DNA from: Aspidapion aeneum
Taxonomy: Eukaryota > Arthropoda > Insecta > Coleoptera > Brentidae
Reading direction: 5' to 3'
Assembly: GCA_963576565.1 (NCBI GenBank)
Contig: OY755042.1
Coordinates: forward strand, 14,855,272-14,919,271
Length of the DNA: 64,000 nucleotides
Below the pieces are notes generated by a model. That model saw only the letters and a list, made by a program, of their open reading frames with translations, had not been told where the DNA came from and ran no database searches. Made by a program: the position numbers and the translations under genes. This document shows, in pieces, positions 12,901-23,135 of the stretch (positions are counted from its first letter, which is position 1; every line of letters begins with the position of its first letter).

Positions 12901-15900
12901 TCAACATCCTAACATACAGGCATTTCTTTTAACAATCATAAATCATTACCAAAAAATTTTTTAAACTACAAATCTTAAAGTTTTTTAAATTTAGTAATAA
13001 TTGATACCATCTTAGAAATCTAATAGAAAATGATTTTTATGAGCAAGAAGATGAAGTGCAAAGTGAGTTGCGTGCAGGCAGAACTGTGTTACCAGGTGAT
13101 GCTTAGACAACCTCATTTTGTTAAGAAGGGACTGGAATGATCGGCCTTATGGCCCAAGTAGCAAAACAACGCCAATTTTTGCCTACCCTGCTTTAATTAG
13201 CACTGCACGCCACTAAATACGATGGCGTTAACATATGTACTTTCTCCATGTGTGTTCAACTATTTCAAGAAATCAAAATCATAACAAAAACATTTCATGT
13301 AAAAAAAGTAAAAATAATTAAGATAAAAGTAAAGCCAAGTTCTCTAATACAAATTTTAAAATGAAAGTTTCTAACAAACTTTGCTATTACAGCCAAACTT
13401 CTTTATGTTTAATTTAACAGTGTGTCTAAGAGTAATTTACAGCCGCAATAGCCAAGTTTATGAAAACATTTCCAAACTAGTATAAACCTTTCATTTTGAA
13501 ATTTGTATTAGAGAACTTGGCTTTACTTTTATCTCAATTCTTTTCACGAAATACCATTTTCGCGTACTTCGCTTTTTTTACATGAAATGTTCTTATTATG
13601 ATTTAACTCCTTTTTTAAAGGATGTGGATAATACCTAAGTTTTAAAGTAGTAAAACATGCGGAATATTTATATACTTTTCCATAACTTTACATTTATAAG
13701 GGAGGGCAGTAAATTAAAATGTTGGTGTTTTTTTAATTTTTTGCTATAGTTTTATCATAATTCCTATCAGTCTTCCAAAATTCAGCTTTCTAGCGTTTTT
13801 GGAAGAGGGCAATGTTACTTTTACATAACTTTACATTTGAACCCTAGGCTGAAGCAACGTTGTAAACACCAAATATTATTTTGTTGGAAAATAATTTAAA
13901 AAAAAAACGAAATATGATCTATTGCTTTATCAGGTCAAGTTATTATATGACTAATATGACTACCCAAAATAAACTAATTATATAATAGGTATTACAGACT
14001 TGGTCGCATACAAAATATAATGACTATGCAACGCTGTTCCACGGAAATATGGCATTTACACTTAATGATGGTTACAACAAGTCATTCCAGCCTAGGGTTC
14101 ATTTATAGGGGAGTGAAGTTAATTAAAATCAGTCTGCGAAAGCTCAGCTGTCTAGTGCTTCTGTTGCTTTTACATAATTTTACATGTATAGGGGGGGGAG
14201 TAAATTAGAATTTTGGGGTTTTTTTATTTTCTCCAAGAGTTTGGTCTTAATTTCCATCAGTTTATCAAATTTTAGCTTTGTAGCATGTCTGGAAGTACAG
14301 TAGAATTTTGATGATCTATACATAAGTGAGTGAGTAAGTGAGTGGCAATTCCGACGTTTTTTGAAATTTCGTAACTACTTTACTACTTTATGGAAGTCCA
14401 TAAACCTCGGAGAATTTGTTAACTCTATGAAGATCTACGATTGTGCAAAGTTTGAGTGTCGTAGCTCATTTTGAAGTTTTAGATAGGTCAAATACGGGCT
14501 GAAATGTTTCAAGAAAAGAGGGTACAGCAGTTTACGCCGCGAAGTTGGCTGGGCCCTGAGATAGAATTGCGAAAGATTTCAAAAATGTGGATATTTTCGA
14601 TTCTGTTATAAATTTCTTGTTTTAGCTGAACCATCAGATGAAATAATTACCATTAACAGCAAAAATGGACAACAATCAGGTAAAGTTCTCGTACCTCTAT
14701 TTCACTTAGAATTATGATATAGTAGGTGGAAATATGAATTATGGACACTTATAGTAAAACTTTATTTACCATAAGTGTTCTTAGTAATGTTTTCGGGTAG
14801 CAAGACTTTAATCAGTGGCAGCTCATGCCTTGTGTCTCGGAGGGCTTAAAAATTTTATTAGATTTATCTCCGAAACTATTATCGCTACGACTTCGGTAAA
14901 ATAATTGTTATAAAAAATTATTGTGTGTGCTTAAGACCACATGGCAGAAGTTTAAACTTCAACAAGGCGAAATTAATAATCTTATTCTGCAAAGCGGACC
15001 GAACCGAACTCTTCTGTACACTGGCCTTCATCTGCATCATCATATCGCTCGCTGAATGTTTCTCACAGTTAGTCGACTCGAGCCGATTTCACCCGAATGA
15101 GCGTTACATATCCGAGCCTGACGGCTCGGTTCAATTCACTACCCACAAAAACTAACTTAACGCGCCTAAAGAAGTTTACACTTCAAAAATGGGCTCTTGC
15201 AAACCTAAAAAATTTTTGCTTTTGTAGTTCCCTACTAGGGAGCAAAAACCACATCATTCCAATTATAAAAATTAAATTTTAGAACGAAACACTAAGATTT
15301 AAAATAAAAAATATACCATATTATTCGTATTCCTTAAAAAATCTTGCATAATTTAAACCGCTCGCATCTATCGTTATGTCAATTCTCCATCGGGAGGCAA
15401 TGAGAATGTGACTTTTTATTAAAAAATTAATTACTCCCACATGGTATCTAAGTCTATTCTAATTAATTATTTAGCATATAAAGGGAAGACTAACAAATGC
15501 AAATCTTCTTGATCTTTTGTCTAAATTTATATATTTTTAAAAAAGAAAATTTAAAAAAAATACCAAACTCTAAAACATAAATTTAAAATTTTTTTTATAT
15601 ACAAAACCATTAATATTTTTACTTGAAGTTTTTAAGCGCTATTTATTTAAAATATTATTGAAATTCGCAAATCAACATTTAACTTAATTTTTTGAATAAT
15701 TAAAAATATCTTTTTATATGAGTATGCCTTACTTGATATCAAAGATTATAGAATATAATATATTCTTGATATTTGATGTTTATTGACTTTTAATTTTTTT
15801 TAAAACAAAACGAGAAAAGTACTCAAACGTCAATATATAATACAAAGATACATAGATTTATAAGTAAAATACAAATTAAGGAAGGTAAGGTCACGTTAAA

Positions 15901-18494
15901 AACATTTTTTTTTATATCTTTTTAACAAAGTTGAATCTTAAAATGCGGGTTTCAGCAACTTTTAAATTAAATAAATATTACTTAACAACTTTAACACCTA
16001 ACATTTTAATTGGTTATTGTATCTAGATTTTTTAATAAATTTAAGTTCTTAGGTTTGGTACTCTTTTAAAACTTCTTCTTTGGAAAAGACACAAATATGG
16101 ACAAAAAGTCAGTAAGATTAGCATTTTTAGGCTTTTGTTTATTAATCGAATAAATATAAGAACAAATTTAGTTACCACGTAGGAGTAATTAATTTTTTAA
16201 TAAAAAGTGACATTTTCATTGTTCCCAGGTCAGGAGGCGTAATACATGTGGAAGGTACTGTAGAATTCTTCAGGGAATACGATTATTTTGTTATGATAAT
16301 CATAGTGTTTCGACCAAAAATGAAATTATTTTAGTCGATAGATGAATTTTTGCCCCTAGCGGAGAGTTACAGAAACAATTATATTTTAGGTAAATTCGAA
16401 GAGCCGATTTGGTTATATGTCACAATTTTTGTCCCGAAGTCTTAGCGGTAGTAGTTTCTGAGATAAATCAGGCTTCCATCCTTCATGGAACACCGATGTA
16501 GATGTTAAGTACCTATTTATTTTAACTTTGCTATGTCTAATCAATATTATCAATAAATAAATTTCATGCCAACGCATATCCTCGTCACGAGTCGCCACTC
16601 TCCTCAATTTACCAGATTTTTTTCTTCAATATTTTTTAAAAAATTTGCAGCTATTGCGAAAACGTCCTTTACTATTAATTTTTTATATTTATGCAAAAGC
16701 ATAAGAGGCAATATTTGCTTGCAATAAAATAGTCGGTTAAACAAGAAAAATAAAATTTACTTTTTGCAGAATCGTATCAAAAACATTTTTAATTTCTTAA
16801 GGCCGCTTGACATGGAGCAATAAACTTAAAGTTGCATGCAAGATTAGGGTCCCTGATATGATATCGATGACACTTTGCAAAGGGGTGACGAGCAATATTT
16901 TTATTGTATTATATTATACTAATTGACTGAGAAATTTATTATTAATTATATTGTTCTGAATAGGAAATTGTTATTTTGAACAATTGATCTATGAATTATT
17001 TAATTAAATAAATGTTTAAACTGTGGGGGGTAAGAACGTAAAATTATAATTAAAAGATTGAAATAAGCCTTTACGAAACTAAAATTACACGGAGGAAAGA
17101 ATATTTCTAAAAGTACTTACATTCTACATTATTTTTAGCTCGAGCCATCGCGGTTTATGATACTTATAACATTTCTATTTAAACTTGCCACTTAGCTCTA
17201 TCAATCACAAAACTTGAATGACTCCCCTGATACATAACAACCAGGGTTCAATACAATTTATAACTTTTTATAAAATATTTAAAATAATAAATTTTCATAC
17301 TTGACAGTATAACAAACAAATATGTCTTATAAAAATCCTGTACACGGTAACTTGTAATAAGTTACTTATATTTTGTTGTTAGCTATGTTTATAGTGTTAT
17401 TACCAAATGACATTAAAAAAAAATTAACTCGGACATTTTGGATGTCGCAAAAAAATTAAAAATGTCAAGAGATCTTAGCTGGATTTTCAATAACTTTTTA
17501 AATTTATCAATTTAATTTTTCTTGTACGGGAGCACGAGTGTACGTTAACTTGCACGCACTTAATAAACTCATCAAAATTATCTTTAATTTTTGGAATGCG
17601 TCATGCATAGTTTAAACTTTTAAGTGTACACGGTAAAAAAAAAATTGTCTTAGATCAAAGCAAATTGCTTTGAAGTAAAATAATTTGTGTTTTTCTATTC
17701 ACCAAGAGATTATTTTCTTGATATAGCACACACAGCACTTGCCTTTCTGTTTTAATGTGAAACAGTAATTCGACATTGAACATCGAGAATATACGCAGGT
17801 GTAGTCCAGGAGCCGACACGCAGCCAGTCGAGGAACCAGGGATAATAACCCAGGAGCCTGCTATAAGTGCTATATAGTCGGAACCAGGACGGCGACAGCA
17901 TAAATCTCCTACAGTCAATTCACGACGACCACGACTGTTGCGCTGAAAAGAAAAGTAGTCTAACGTCTATAACCAAGTTCTGCTGGGACGGTAGCCATGT
18001 TAGATGACGCAAGTCTAACATGTTGCAGGACCACCTTTCGGAAGGGGTGTAAAAGCGTGGGTCCACTATGTATACTTGCTACGCAGTATAAAGATCCCTG
18101 CCCTCGACAAAGAGGTGTCAGGCAAAATTAAGTTCTCTTAGAGAAAGAAAACTTGCATCCTAAAGGGCACGTGCATCAGTTTGATATATGACGTACGGAC
18201 AAATCGGGGTTTGCGAAAAGGGCGCACCGTGTGCCTAGTCGCTAGACCAAAAATGGTCTCCCCACCACTACTACTACTAGTACTTCTATACAATTCCATA
18301 AGAAATAACTGTACTTATTAATGTATTTTATTTTAGATATCAAGTGTGAGTACGGAGATAAACTACTCAAGCTTGGAGAAGGTTTGCAAGGAAAGATTGA
18401 TGACCGCTACGGCAAAAGAGAATTTAACTGTGAATGTATAATGCCTCCATTTGTGACATGTTGGCAAGTAAAAGGCCCCGAATATGAGAATTAG
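1760..18494 (+). CDS. Secreted VWC-domain (kielin/chordin-like) protein, copy 1, six exons
   Basis: Joining 1760-1805, 4853-5072, 7576-7682, 8172-8417, 14626-14679 and 18337-18494 gives 831 nt: 276 residues plus TAG. Every intron is GT-AG and every phase closes (phases 1,2,1,1,1). Residues 1-16 form a hydrophobic signal peptide (start MNFVLVLFCAFGCIL), so the protein is secreted. Exons 2+3 encode 14 cysteines in a VWC-like module. Exon 4 encodes a 10-Cys VWC module (CxxCxC in the middle, CC then WIC at the end). Exon 5 is an acidic/polar linker and exon 6 a 4-Cys tail. VWC proteins usually bind extracellular ligands such as BMP-type factors or matrix, or act in insect innate responses; which applies here is unknown. 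Introns of 0.5-6.2 kb are packed with transposons. A paralogue begins at 35518. Exact product name is uncertain; gene structure is not. Confidence 0.93.
1864..2007. repeat. Short inverted-repeat element in intron 1
   Basis: The left edge attcttaaattgcgtag and right edge gcgttacgtaatttaagaat are inverted copies about 120 bp apart. The same right edge occurs at about 40902-40921 in intron 2 of gene copy 2, so this is a dispersed MITE-like repeat rather than gene sequence. Confidence 0.5.
2373..2676. mobile_element. 304-bp MITE with GC-rich TIRs flanked by TTAA
   Basis: The ends ATGCGCGCCACTGAAATA and its exact reverse complement are perfect 18-bp terminal inverted repeats; weaker pairing continues to about 55 bp. 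TTAA sits directly outside both ends (2369-2372, 2677-2680), as expected for a 4-bp TTAA target duplication of piggyBac type. The termini do not start with CCC as classical piggyBac ends do, so the superfamily is inferred. No coding capacity. Confidence 0.75.
2990..4480. repeat. Cluster of 'acagggtgt' repeats in both orientations
   Basis: Motifs tacagggtgt/acaggtgttc-like recur near 2990, 3103, 3240 and 3517. Each is followed by related sequence such as cctcggtgtatac (3297 and about 3577). The block around 3258-3370 is an inverted copy of 4366-4480, and 3197-3230 is an inverted copy of 4217-4248. Because the order is not mirror-symmetric, this is a set of related monomers of mixed orientation, not one simple palindrome. 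Confidence 0.6.
4490..4757 (+). mobile_element. Truncated LINE 3' end with (CTA)n tail
   Basis: An AT-rich non-coding segment ends in aataaatactactactactac. A short trinucleotide tail after a 3' UTR is typical of CR1/jockey-type non-LTR retrotransposons. No ORF remains. Confidence 0.5.
4853..5072 (+). CDS. VWC gene copy 1, exon 2
   Basis: Acceptor tttctttcAG at 4852 and donor GTATAT at 5073. Encodes 73 residues with eight cysteines starting AENCNKLG. Length (220 nt) and phase are identical to copy 2 exon 39509-39728; 56 of 73 residues match and all eight Cys are kept. Confidence 0.92.
5120..5285. repeat. Small inverted-repeat element in intron 2
   Basis: gttcattgatt-type sequence at 5140 is inverted in aatgaacaaattcattgat near 5260, giving a short palindromic MITE-like unit. 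No product. Confidence 0.4.
5540..6850. repeat. Dispersed repeat copy A with 100-143 bp internal tandem units
   Basis: The segment holds about five tandem units carrying the marker cagctctctag (near 5928, 6028, 6168, 6299 and 6442). The whole segment, including flanking non-tandem parts, recurs at 13310-14560. A run of four to five TTCGG repeats lies at 6637-6662. The ends contain gggctgaaatgtttcaag in both copies. No reading frame is conserved; probably a non-autonomous transposon of unknown class. Confidence 0.7.
7576..7682 (+). CDS. VWC gene copy 1, exon 3
   Basis: Acceptor ttttcAG at 7575 and donor GTAAGT at 7683. Encodes SGEFSCAALDCPGESF and onward, with six cysteines including an adjacent CC pair. 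Same 107-nt length as copy 2, but only 21 of 36 residues match, fewer than in the adjoining exons. Confidence 0.9.
8172..8417 (+). CDS. VWC gene copy 1, exon 4 (10-Cys VWC module)
   Basis: Acceptor tttatttcAG, donor GTAAGT at 8418. Encodes 82 residues with ten Cys, including CLSCVC and CCPLTWIC, the best VWC match in the protein. Copy 2 exon is the same 246 nt and matches at 62 of 82 residues with every Cys retained. Confidence 0.93.
8530..8717 (-). repeat. copia 3' LTR (188 bp)
   Basis: Read on the - strand it starts TGTTAAGAGAAATGC and ends ...CTTTATTA. It pairs with the LTR at 12747-12934. Confidence 0.92.
8718..8729 (-). other. copia polypurine tract
   Basis: On the - strand GAGGAGGAG lies directly before the TGTTAA start of the 3' LTR, the position of the plus-strand primer. 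Confidence 0.8.
8762..9415 (-). pseudogene. copia pol, RNase H segment
   Basis: 217 residues open. The MYLSTTSRPDISYAVSYLSR segment, the SDWGTDK segment and VALSSAEAEYVA are hallmark copia RNase H motifs. The C-terminal LADILTKSLGK-type motif is also present. It is one fragment of the broken polyprotein; upstream RT lies in another frame. Confidence 0.92.
9500..10200 (-). pseudogene. copia pol, reverse transcriptase segment (broken)
   Basis: LNRALYGLKDSPKVWNDTF and YVDDILLVG (within 9625-9888) are the copia RT motifs, with the catalytic YVDD intact. Near 10040-10180 another frame reads VAKGFQLKEEDPF...SPVART, the N-terminal RT region. An (AT)n microsatellite at 9901-9963 and frameshifts separate the parts. 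Confidence 0.88.
9901..9963. repeat. (AT)n microsatellite inside copia RT
   Basis: About 60 bases of almost pure TA dinucleotide repeat interrupt the RT coding sequence, so it arose or expanded after insertion. Confidence 0.9.
10802..11718 (-). pseudogene. copia pol, GAG-pre-integrase and integrase segment
   Basis: The frame 10969-11718 carries LWHMRLGHINRKSLNQL (zinc-binding pre-integrase region with CGTCAEGK), HSDIMGPS (first catalytic Asp) and RVDNGGEF (second Asp). The third acidic motif region continues in a different frame at 10802-10984 (SERMNRTIMDQVR), so a frameshift lies near 10980. Integrase joins cDNA to host DNA; this copy is inactive. Confidence 0.92.
11740..11930 (-). pseudogene. 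copia aspartic protease remnant
   Basis: On the - strand the sequence near 11807-11835 reads VLDSGCTEHM, the retropepsin-type D-S-G active-site motif in the position expected between gag and integrase. Confidence 0.7.
11942..12669 (-). pseudogene. copia gag (two overlapping fragments)
   Basis: The frame 12178-12669 starts MSTFTVVPIPQLTNSNYSNW after a poor upstream ATG, a typical copia gag N-terminus (UBN2-like). A one-base shift near 12190 moves to 11942-12202, which has the CCHC zinc knuckle KCYGCNGDHFYRDC. Gag forms the particle and binds RNA. Confidence 0.9.
12733..12746 (-). other. copia primer-binding site (internal initiator-tRNA type)
   Basis: On the - strand GGTTAAGGGCCCAG follows directly on the 5' LTR. 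It matches, with one mismatch, the anticodon-region complement of initiator tRNA-Met used by Drosophila copia, rather than a tRNA 3' end. Confidence 0.75.
12747..12934 (-). repeat. copia 5' LTR (188 bp)
   Basis: Same length as the 3' LTR with about 94% identity. On the - strand it starts TGTTAAAAGAAATGC. Flanked at 12935 by the target duplication ATCAT. Confidence 0.92.
13310..14560. repeat. Dispersed repeat copy B
   Basis: Second copy of the 5540-6850 repeat in the same orientation, in intron 4. Shared blocks include the aatagccaagttta region (about 13450), the acataactttacattt unit and the terminal gggctgaaatgtttcaag. It contains fewer internal tandem units and is interrupted by the MITE at 13839-14100. 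Confidence 0.7.
13839..14100. mobile_element. 262-bp MITE with GAACCCTAGGCTG TIRs
   Basis: The ends GAACCCTAGGCTG and CAGCCTAGGGTTC are inverted repeats. ATTT is duplicated at 13835-13838 and 14101-14104. Repeat copy A shows the uninterrupted site ctttacatttataggg, so both the borders and the 4-bp duplication are confirmed within the window. No coding potential. Confidence 0.88.
14626..14679 (+). CDS. VWC gene copy 1, exon 5 (linker)
   Basis: Acceptor cttgttttAG, donor GTAAAG. The 54-nt exon encodes EPSDEIITINSKNGQQS without cysteine. It is short, but both its phases fit exons 4 and 6 exactly. Confidence 0.8.
15392..16226. mobile_element. About 835-bp inverted-repeat element in intron 5
   Basis: gggaggcaatgagaatgtga at 15392 and its inverted counterpart ending gttccc at 16226 give at least 58 bp of terminal inverted repeat (shared core attaattactcc / ggagtaattaat). 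Weaker pairing continues inward. The interior is AT-rich and non-coding: a MITE or foldback element of unknown class. Confidence 0.7.
17750..18283 (+). mobile_element. Probable truncated LINE 3' UTR with (CTA)n tail
   Basis: This stretch is clearly more GC-rich than its surroundings and ends in ccactactactactag, the kind of tail left by target-primed reverse transcription. No RT sequence remains, so the assignment rests on the tail and composition. It ends 54 bp upstream of exon 6. Confidence 0.4.
18337..18494 (+). CDS. VWC gene copy 1, exon 6 (C-terminus, stop)
   Basis: Acceptor tttattttAG. Encodes DIKCEYGDKLLKLGEG and onward, with a CxC pair and a later TC (four Cys in total), ending in a TAG stop at 18492-18494. 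No paralogous exon was found for copy 2. Confidence 0.85.
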
Positions 18495-18719
18495 CAAGAT
18501 ATGCATGGGGAGCTCGAGACTCACTGTTTTTACAAAAATGTTCTGTATACGCTTTAATATAGATAAAGAAAAATGCATTTTAAAAATAACACAGTGTTTC
18601 ATATCTAAAGATAGTCCTAAATAAGAACCCAATCAGTTTTAAAGCAAAATTCTTTGTTTTTATTTTTCCAGTTCGTCCAGAATTTCTTTAACAATAATTT
18701 TAATATTTAATATCGAAAA

Positions 18720-18725
18720 AATAAA
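18720..18725 (+). other. Poly(A) signal of VWC gene copy 1
   Basis: AATAAA, 226 nt after the stop codon and only about 35 bp before the foldback element at 18759. It is the first canonical signal after exon 6. Confidence 0.55.
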
Positions 18726-20319
18726 AGTGAATTTACCTACTTATTACTTCGTCATATACCGGGTGGGCCAAAAAAAGTAGGACAATTTTTTTTTCTTTAT
18801 AGCTTTTGAATTATATAATCGATTTTATTGGGCAAACTGCACTTGATAGAGAATTAATCGGAGTTTTCAGCAAATATATTTTTTGTCCGCCATCTCAAAA
18901 TCTAAGATGGCGGACGAAATTAAAATGTACCCTTCAAAGATGCTCGTTTATTCTTGGGTTGCGAACATTTTAATTATTTTTTTAAATTAGTGAAAAAGCT
19001 GCATTCTTGCCACGCACAACAAGGTACGAACTAGCAAAATTGGTTCAGTGGTTCTAAACAAAAATATTTTTGTTTCAACCTTTGTTTTGCATATTATACG
19101 ATTGCCTTGCCAATCCATGTCTGCATTTATTTCCTTATAACTTCATTACTACTAAACAGATTTTGATGAAATAAAAAACATCCTGGTGAGAATTGATTGC
19201 TTTTTAAAGGTCATGATCAAAATTTATCGCCATCTTAAAATTTAAGATGGCGGACAGACAGGTATTATTTTCCGAGAATGTTTTAGTTTTTTTTAATTTC
19301 ACACAACTACGTATAAATGAGTAAAATCGGTGTGGTGGTTCTCAAAAAATATAATTTTGTTTCAACCATTGTTTTACGGTTTCTTTGATTGCATTGCCAA
19401 GCCTGTATGCATTCATTTCCTTATAAATTCATTATTACCAAACCGATTTTAGTGAAATTGATTGCCCTTTAAATGTTGTTATCGAACATTTCCGCCATCT
19501 TGAAATTTCAGATGTCGGACAGAATCGAATTTGATTTTTCAAAATGGCGTGTCTATTCTTATTTGGCGAAAATGTTCTAGTTTCTTTTTCATTTATAGAA
19601 AAACACTACTTTTGTCCCGCATAAAGGGGTACAAACTAATAAAATCGGTGTAGTGGTTCTCACAAAATCGGATTTTGTTTTAACCATTGTTTTACAAATT
19701 GAACGATTGCATTGCCAATCCTGTCTGCATTAATTTCTTTATAAATTCATTATTACTGAAACGATTTTAGTGAAATAAAATACTTCATGGTGCAAGCCTG
19801 AATTGAATGAATTTATAAAGGACCGAATGCATACAAGATTGGCAATGCAATCGTATAATTCGTAAAACAATGGTTAAAACAAAATCAGATTTTGTGAGAA
19901 GCACTTAACCGATTTTATTACTTTGTACTTTGTTAAGCTGGAGAAAAGTAGTGCTTTATATAGATTAAAAAAAACTAAAATATTTTTCAAAAAATAAGAA
20001 TAAACACGCCATTTTGAAGAATCAAGTATGATTCTGTCCGCCATCTTAAATTTTAAAATGGCGATAAATTTTAATCCTGATCTTAAAAACGTTATCAATT
20101 CTCACCAGGATGTTTGTTACTTCATCAAAATCGGTTTAGTAGTAATGAATTTATAAGCAAATAAATGCAGACAAGATTGGCAAGGCAATCGTATAATATG
20201 CATAACAATGGTTGAAACAAAAAATTTTTTTTTAGAACCATCAAACCGAGTTCGCTGGTTTATACCTTGTTGTGCGTGGCAAGAATGCAGCTTTTTTACT
20301 GATTTAAATAAATAATTAA

Positions 20320-22217
20320 TATATGTATAATTAATAAGTCTATCAAAGATTGTATTTACCCAGAAGCTTTTAAGGAAGCTATAGTTAAACCCCTCCACAA
20401 AGCCGGGGATCCTACAGACGTCAAAAATTATCGTCCAATTTCATTAGTTAGCAATTTGTCAAAAGTATACGAAAAAATACTCAAAGAGCAAATAGTAAAT
20501 CATTTAGACACTAATAACTATTTATCAAAACATCAGTTCGGTTTTAGAAAAGGCAGGTCAACGGAAGATGCGTTAGCGGAGTTCAGTACAAAAGTATATA
20601 AATCAGTAGACAAAAGTACTCCGTCTATTAGCATCTTTGTTGATCTAGCCAAAGCTTTTGACACAATATCACATGCACTTTTACTAAAAAAGTTGAAGAA
20701 CCTTGGATTTGATGAGCAGGCTGTCGGACTTCTTCAGAGTTATTTGGATAAAAGGGAGCAAATGGTAGAGATAAATGGAACTTTGAGCGATCCTCAGACT
20801 GTAAGCTGTGGCGTACCTCAAGGAACAGTACTCGGTCCTATTTTTTCAATATTTACATAAATGATCTCTATAAAGTGGATAGTAGGGCCGAGCTAACAAG
20901 TTTTGCTGATGACACCGAGGCGCATTATGAGGCAGATTCATGGGAGGAACTATATAATCTCATCACAGAGGATTTCCCTAAGATACTGAACTGGTTTAAT
21001 AACAATCTTTTAAGCGTAAATTTTCAAAAAACTCTGTTCTTACCTTTTACTAGCTACACGAACGGTTTACCAGACTACGATTCGCTTGTTTTCTCCTTTG
21101 GTTCAAAAAATATTAAAATAAAAAAATGCACCAAATATAAATATTTGGGAATCTATGTGGACAGTCATCTAAAATGGGATCACCACGTAGAGTTTGTAAC
21201 GAAAAAAATAAAGTCACTTCTTCCTCTTTTTCGATTTTATAAGGACATCTTTTCTCCCAAGCAATTAAAAATTCTTTATTATGCCCTAGCACAAACACAT
21301 CTTACGTACGGATTAATTGCGTGGGGCGGGGTCTCTAAAACAAATCTAAAAAGTGTGGATGTTGTACAAAGATGGCTTCTTAAAATCATTTTTAAAAAAG
21401 ACCGTCTTTACCCCACAGAACATCTATTTTCAGAAACATCAATTCCTGATACGAGACTTCTATTTTTTCAAACTATGGCACTTAGATTATATAAAAAGAA
21501 AACTATCCTCGAAAACATCAGCCATCAATACAATACAAGACATAGACAAAATGCAGTATCAAAACCACTTATGAAAAAAACTGTGGGACAGAGATGCTTC
21601 ACTTACTTGAGTGTGAACGTGTTTCAGAAAATTTCTCACTTACTTACTATACAATCACTGCAATGTTTTAAAAAGCAAATAAAGATTTTTCTTTCTATCA
21701 GTGTTACAAGAACAGCAATCTATGAAATTCTCGACGAAAAAAATGAATATAATGTACATACTTAAAAACATCTTTTACTGATAAGCATATAGCAATTTGT
21801 ATCTTCGCTTAAATTCGTGTATTAAATATAGGTATAATGTTTTTTTTTGCGGGAAAGAATGGTATTTTTTTTGTGTTATTTAATTACGTTTTAATATTAT
21901 GTTTTTAATATTCTTTTTTCCTTAGTTATTTTTTTTCTCAGCCTAATTAGTAATTAATGTGTGCAATAGTCTGTTTTGGTTAAAAAACTTACTTTATTTA
22001 TATATTCTTTTTTTAGCTTTTAATATTTTATTTATATAGATATGTATAAGGCAATAAACTTACCTTAACTAGCCTAGTTAAGCTAATTTTACGACTAGGC
22101 CCATGCGCGAGACTACTCTTTTGGGCCAAATTTGTATTTATTGGTTGATATCTAGTTTTGTAGAAAATCCCAATGTATTTATATTGCCAATAAATGCTAT
22201 ATAATAATAATAATAAT
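20320..22217 (+). mobile_element. 5'-truncated non-LTR retrotransposon (CR1/Kiri/jockey-like LINE)
   Basis: Contains reverse transcriptase, a 3' UTR and a (TAA)n tail ending at 22217. Host foldback sequence is continuous across the insertion when compared with 46831-46880 (aataattaa...ttcgcaac). The 5' end is truncated inside ORF2 before the RT core. Clade assignment is from motif style only. Confidence 0.88.
20332..21765 (+). pseudogene. LINE ORF2 reverse transcriptase with one frameshift
   Basis: First part (to about 20857) reads KNYRPISLVSNLSKVYEKIL, QFGFRKGRSTEDAL, IFVDLAKAFDTISHALL (motif A with catalytic Asp) and GVPQGTVLGP. A T run at 20841-20846 appears one base short, shifting the frame. 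The second part continues with FADDT (catalytic pair), YLGIYVDSHLKWDHHV and LTYGLIAWGGVSKTN, and stops at 21765. The endonuclease is missing because of 5' truncation. RT copies LINE RNA at the target site; this copy is dead. Confidence 0.9.
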
Positions 22218-22393
22218 GTTCGCAACACAAGAATAAACGAGCATCTTTGAAGGGTACAATTTAATTTCGTCCGCCATCTTGGATTTTCAGATGGTGGGCA
22301 AAAAAATATATTTAGTCAAAACTCTTAATTCTCTGTCAAGTGCAGTTTATCCCATTAAAATCGATGGTATAGTTTAAAAGTTATAATGAAAAA

Positions 22394-22947
22394 TACTCTG
22401 CCAATCTATGGGCACCTAAGCTCACACTAGGTACTATAATTATAGTGTACGTGTGAGTTAATATATAACTAAAAACTGAAATATATTTTATTGAACTCCA
22501 GACTCAATTACCTTTCGTTTGATACCACACAAGCCATGTTTTGACTTAAACTTTAATTTTTCAAATCTACCCCCACCTTTTTTTTAAACTAAAATGTATT
22601 TTGTTTAACTCCAGACTCAATTACCTTTCGTTTGATATCACACACGCCATATTTCCACATAAACACAAATTTTTTAAATTTGCCCCCACCCTTTTTTTTT
22701 AAGTAAAATGTATTTTATTTAACTCCAGACGCAATTACCTTTCGTTTGATATGACACACGCCATATTTTTACATAAACTCTAATTTTTGATATATACCCC
22801 CACCCTTTTATTTGGCTTGTGTTCAGTGGATTTTCTTCATTTTTAAATGGGACCATCTCGACCCAAAACCCAGCGTAGGTACCAAATTTCATTAAAATCT
22901 GGCAAGCGGTTTTTGAGTTATGCGCGTTGGTCGTTACAGACAGACAT

Positions 22948-23001
<54 letters not shown>

Positions 23002-23135
23002 GGCGCAACAAAAAAGTTTCAAAATCATCTGAAACGCAAAGATATATAAAAATTTTTGAAATCGGAGCAACTTTTTTTTCTCGAAAAAATTAGGATCACT
23101 ATAGCTCACACTACTATAGTGTAGTGTGAGCTAAA
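22394..23135. mobile_element. DINE-1/Helentron-like non-autonomous element, copy 1
   Basis: Order: tactctgcc start, hairpin around ctcacact...agtgtgag, three tandem units of about 115 bp (marker actcaattacctttcgtttgat), a (CAGA)n microsatellite (about 22936-23000), then a terminal hairpin agctcacacta...tagtgtgagct. Subterminal inverted repeats, internal tandem repeats, a GTCT-type microsatellite and a 3' stem-loop are the published hallmarks of Helentron-associated INEs. It is inserted in the right arm of the foldback element. Confidence 0.7.

Larger units (their letters stand above)
8530..12934 (-). mobile_element. Complete Ty1/copia LTR retrotransposon, decayed
   Basis: A 4405-bp element in intron 4 of gene copy 1, opposite to the gene. 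It has two 188-bp LTRs differing at about 11 positions, a 5-bp target duplication ATCAT (8525-8529 and 12935-12939), a polypurine tract and a primer-binding site. Internal order on the - strand is gag, protease, integrase, RT, RNase H, which defines Ty1/copia. Reading frames are broken by several frameshifts and an (AT)n tract, so it cannot encode a full polyprotein. LTR divergence near 6% indicates an old insertion. Confidence 0.95.
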
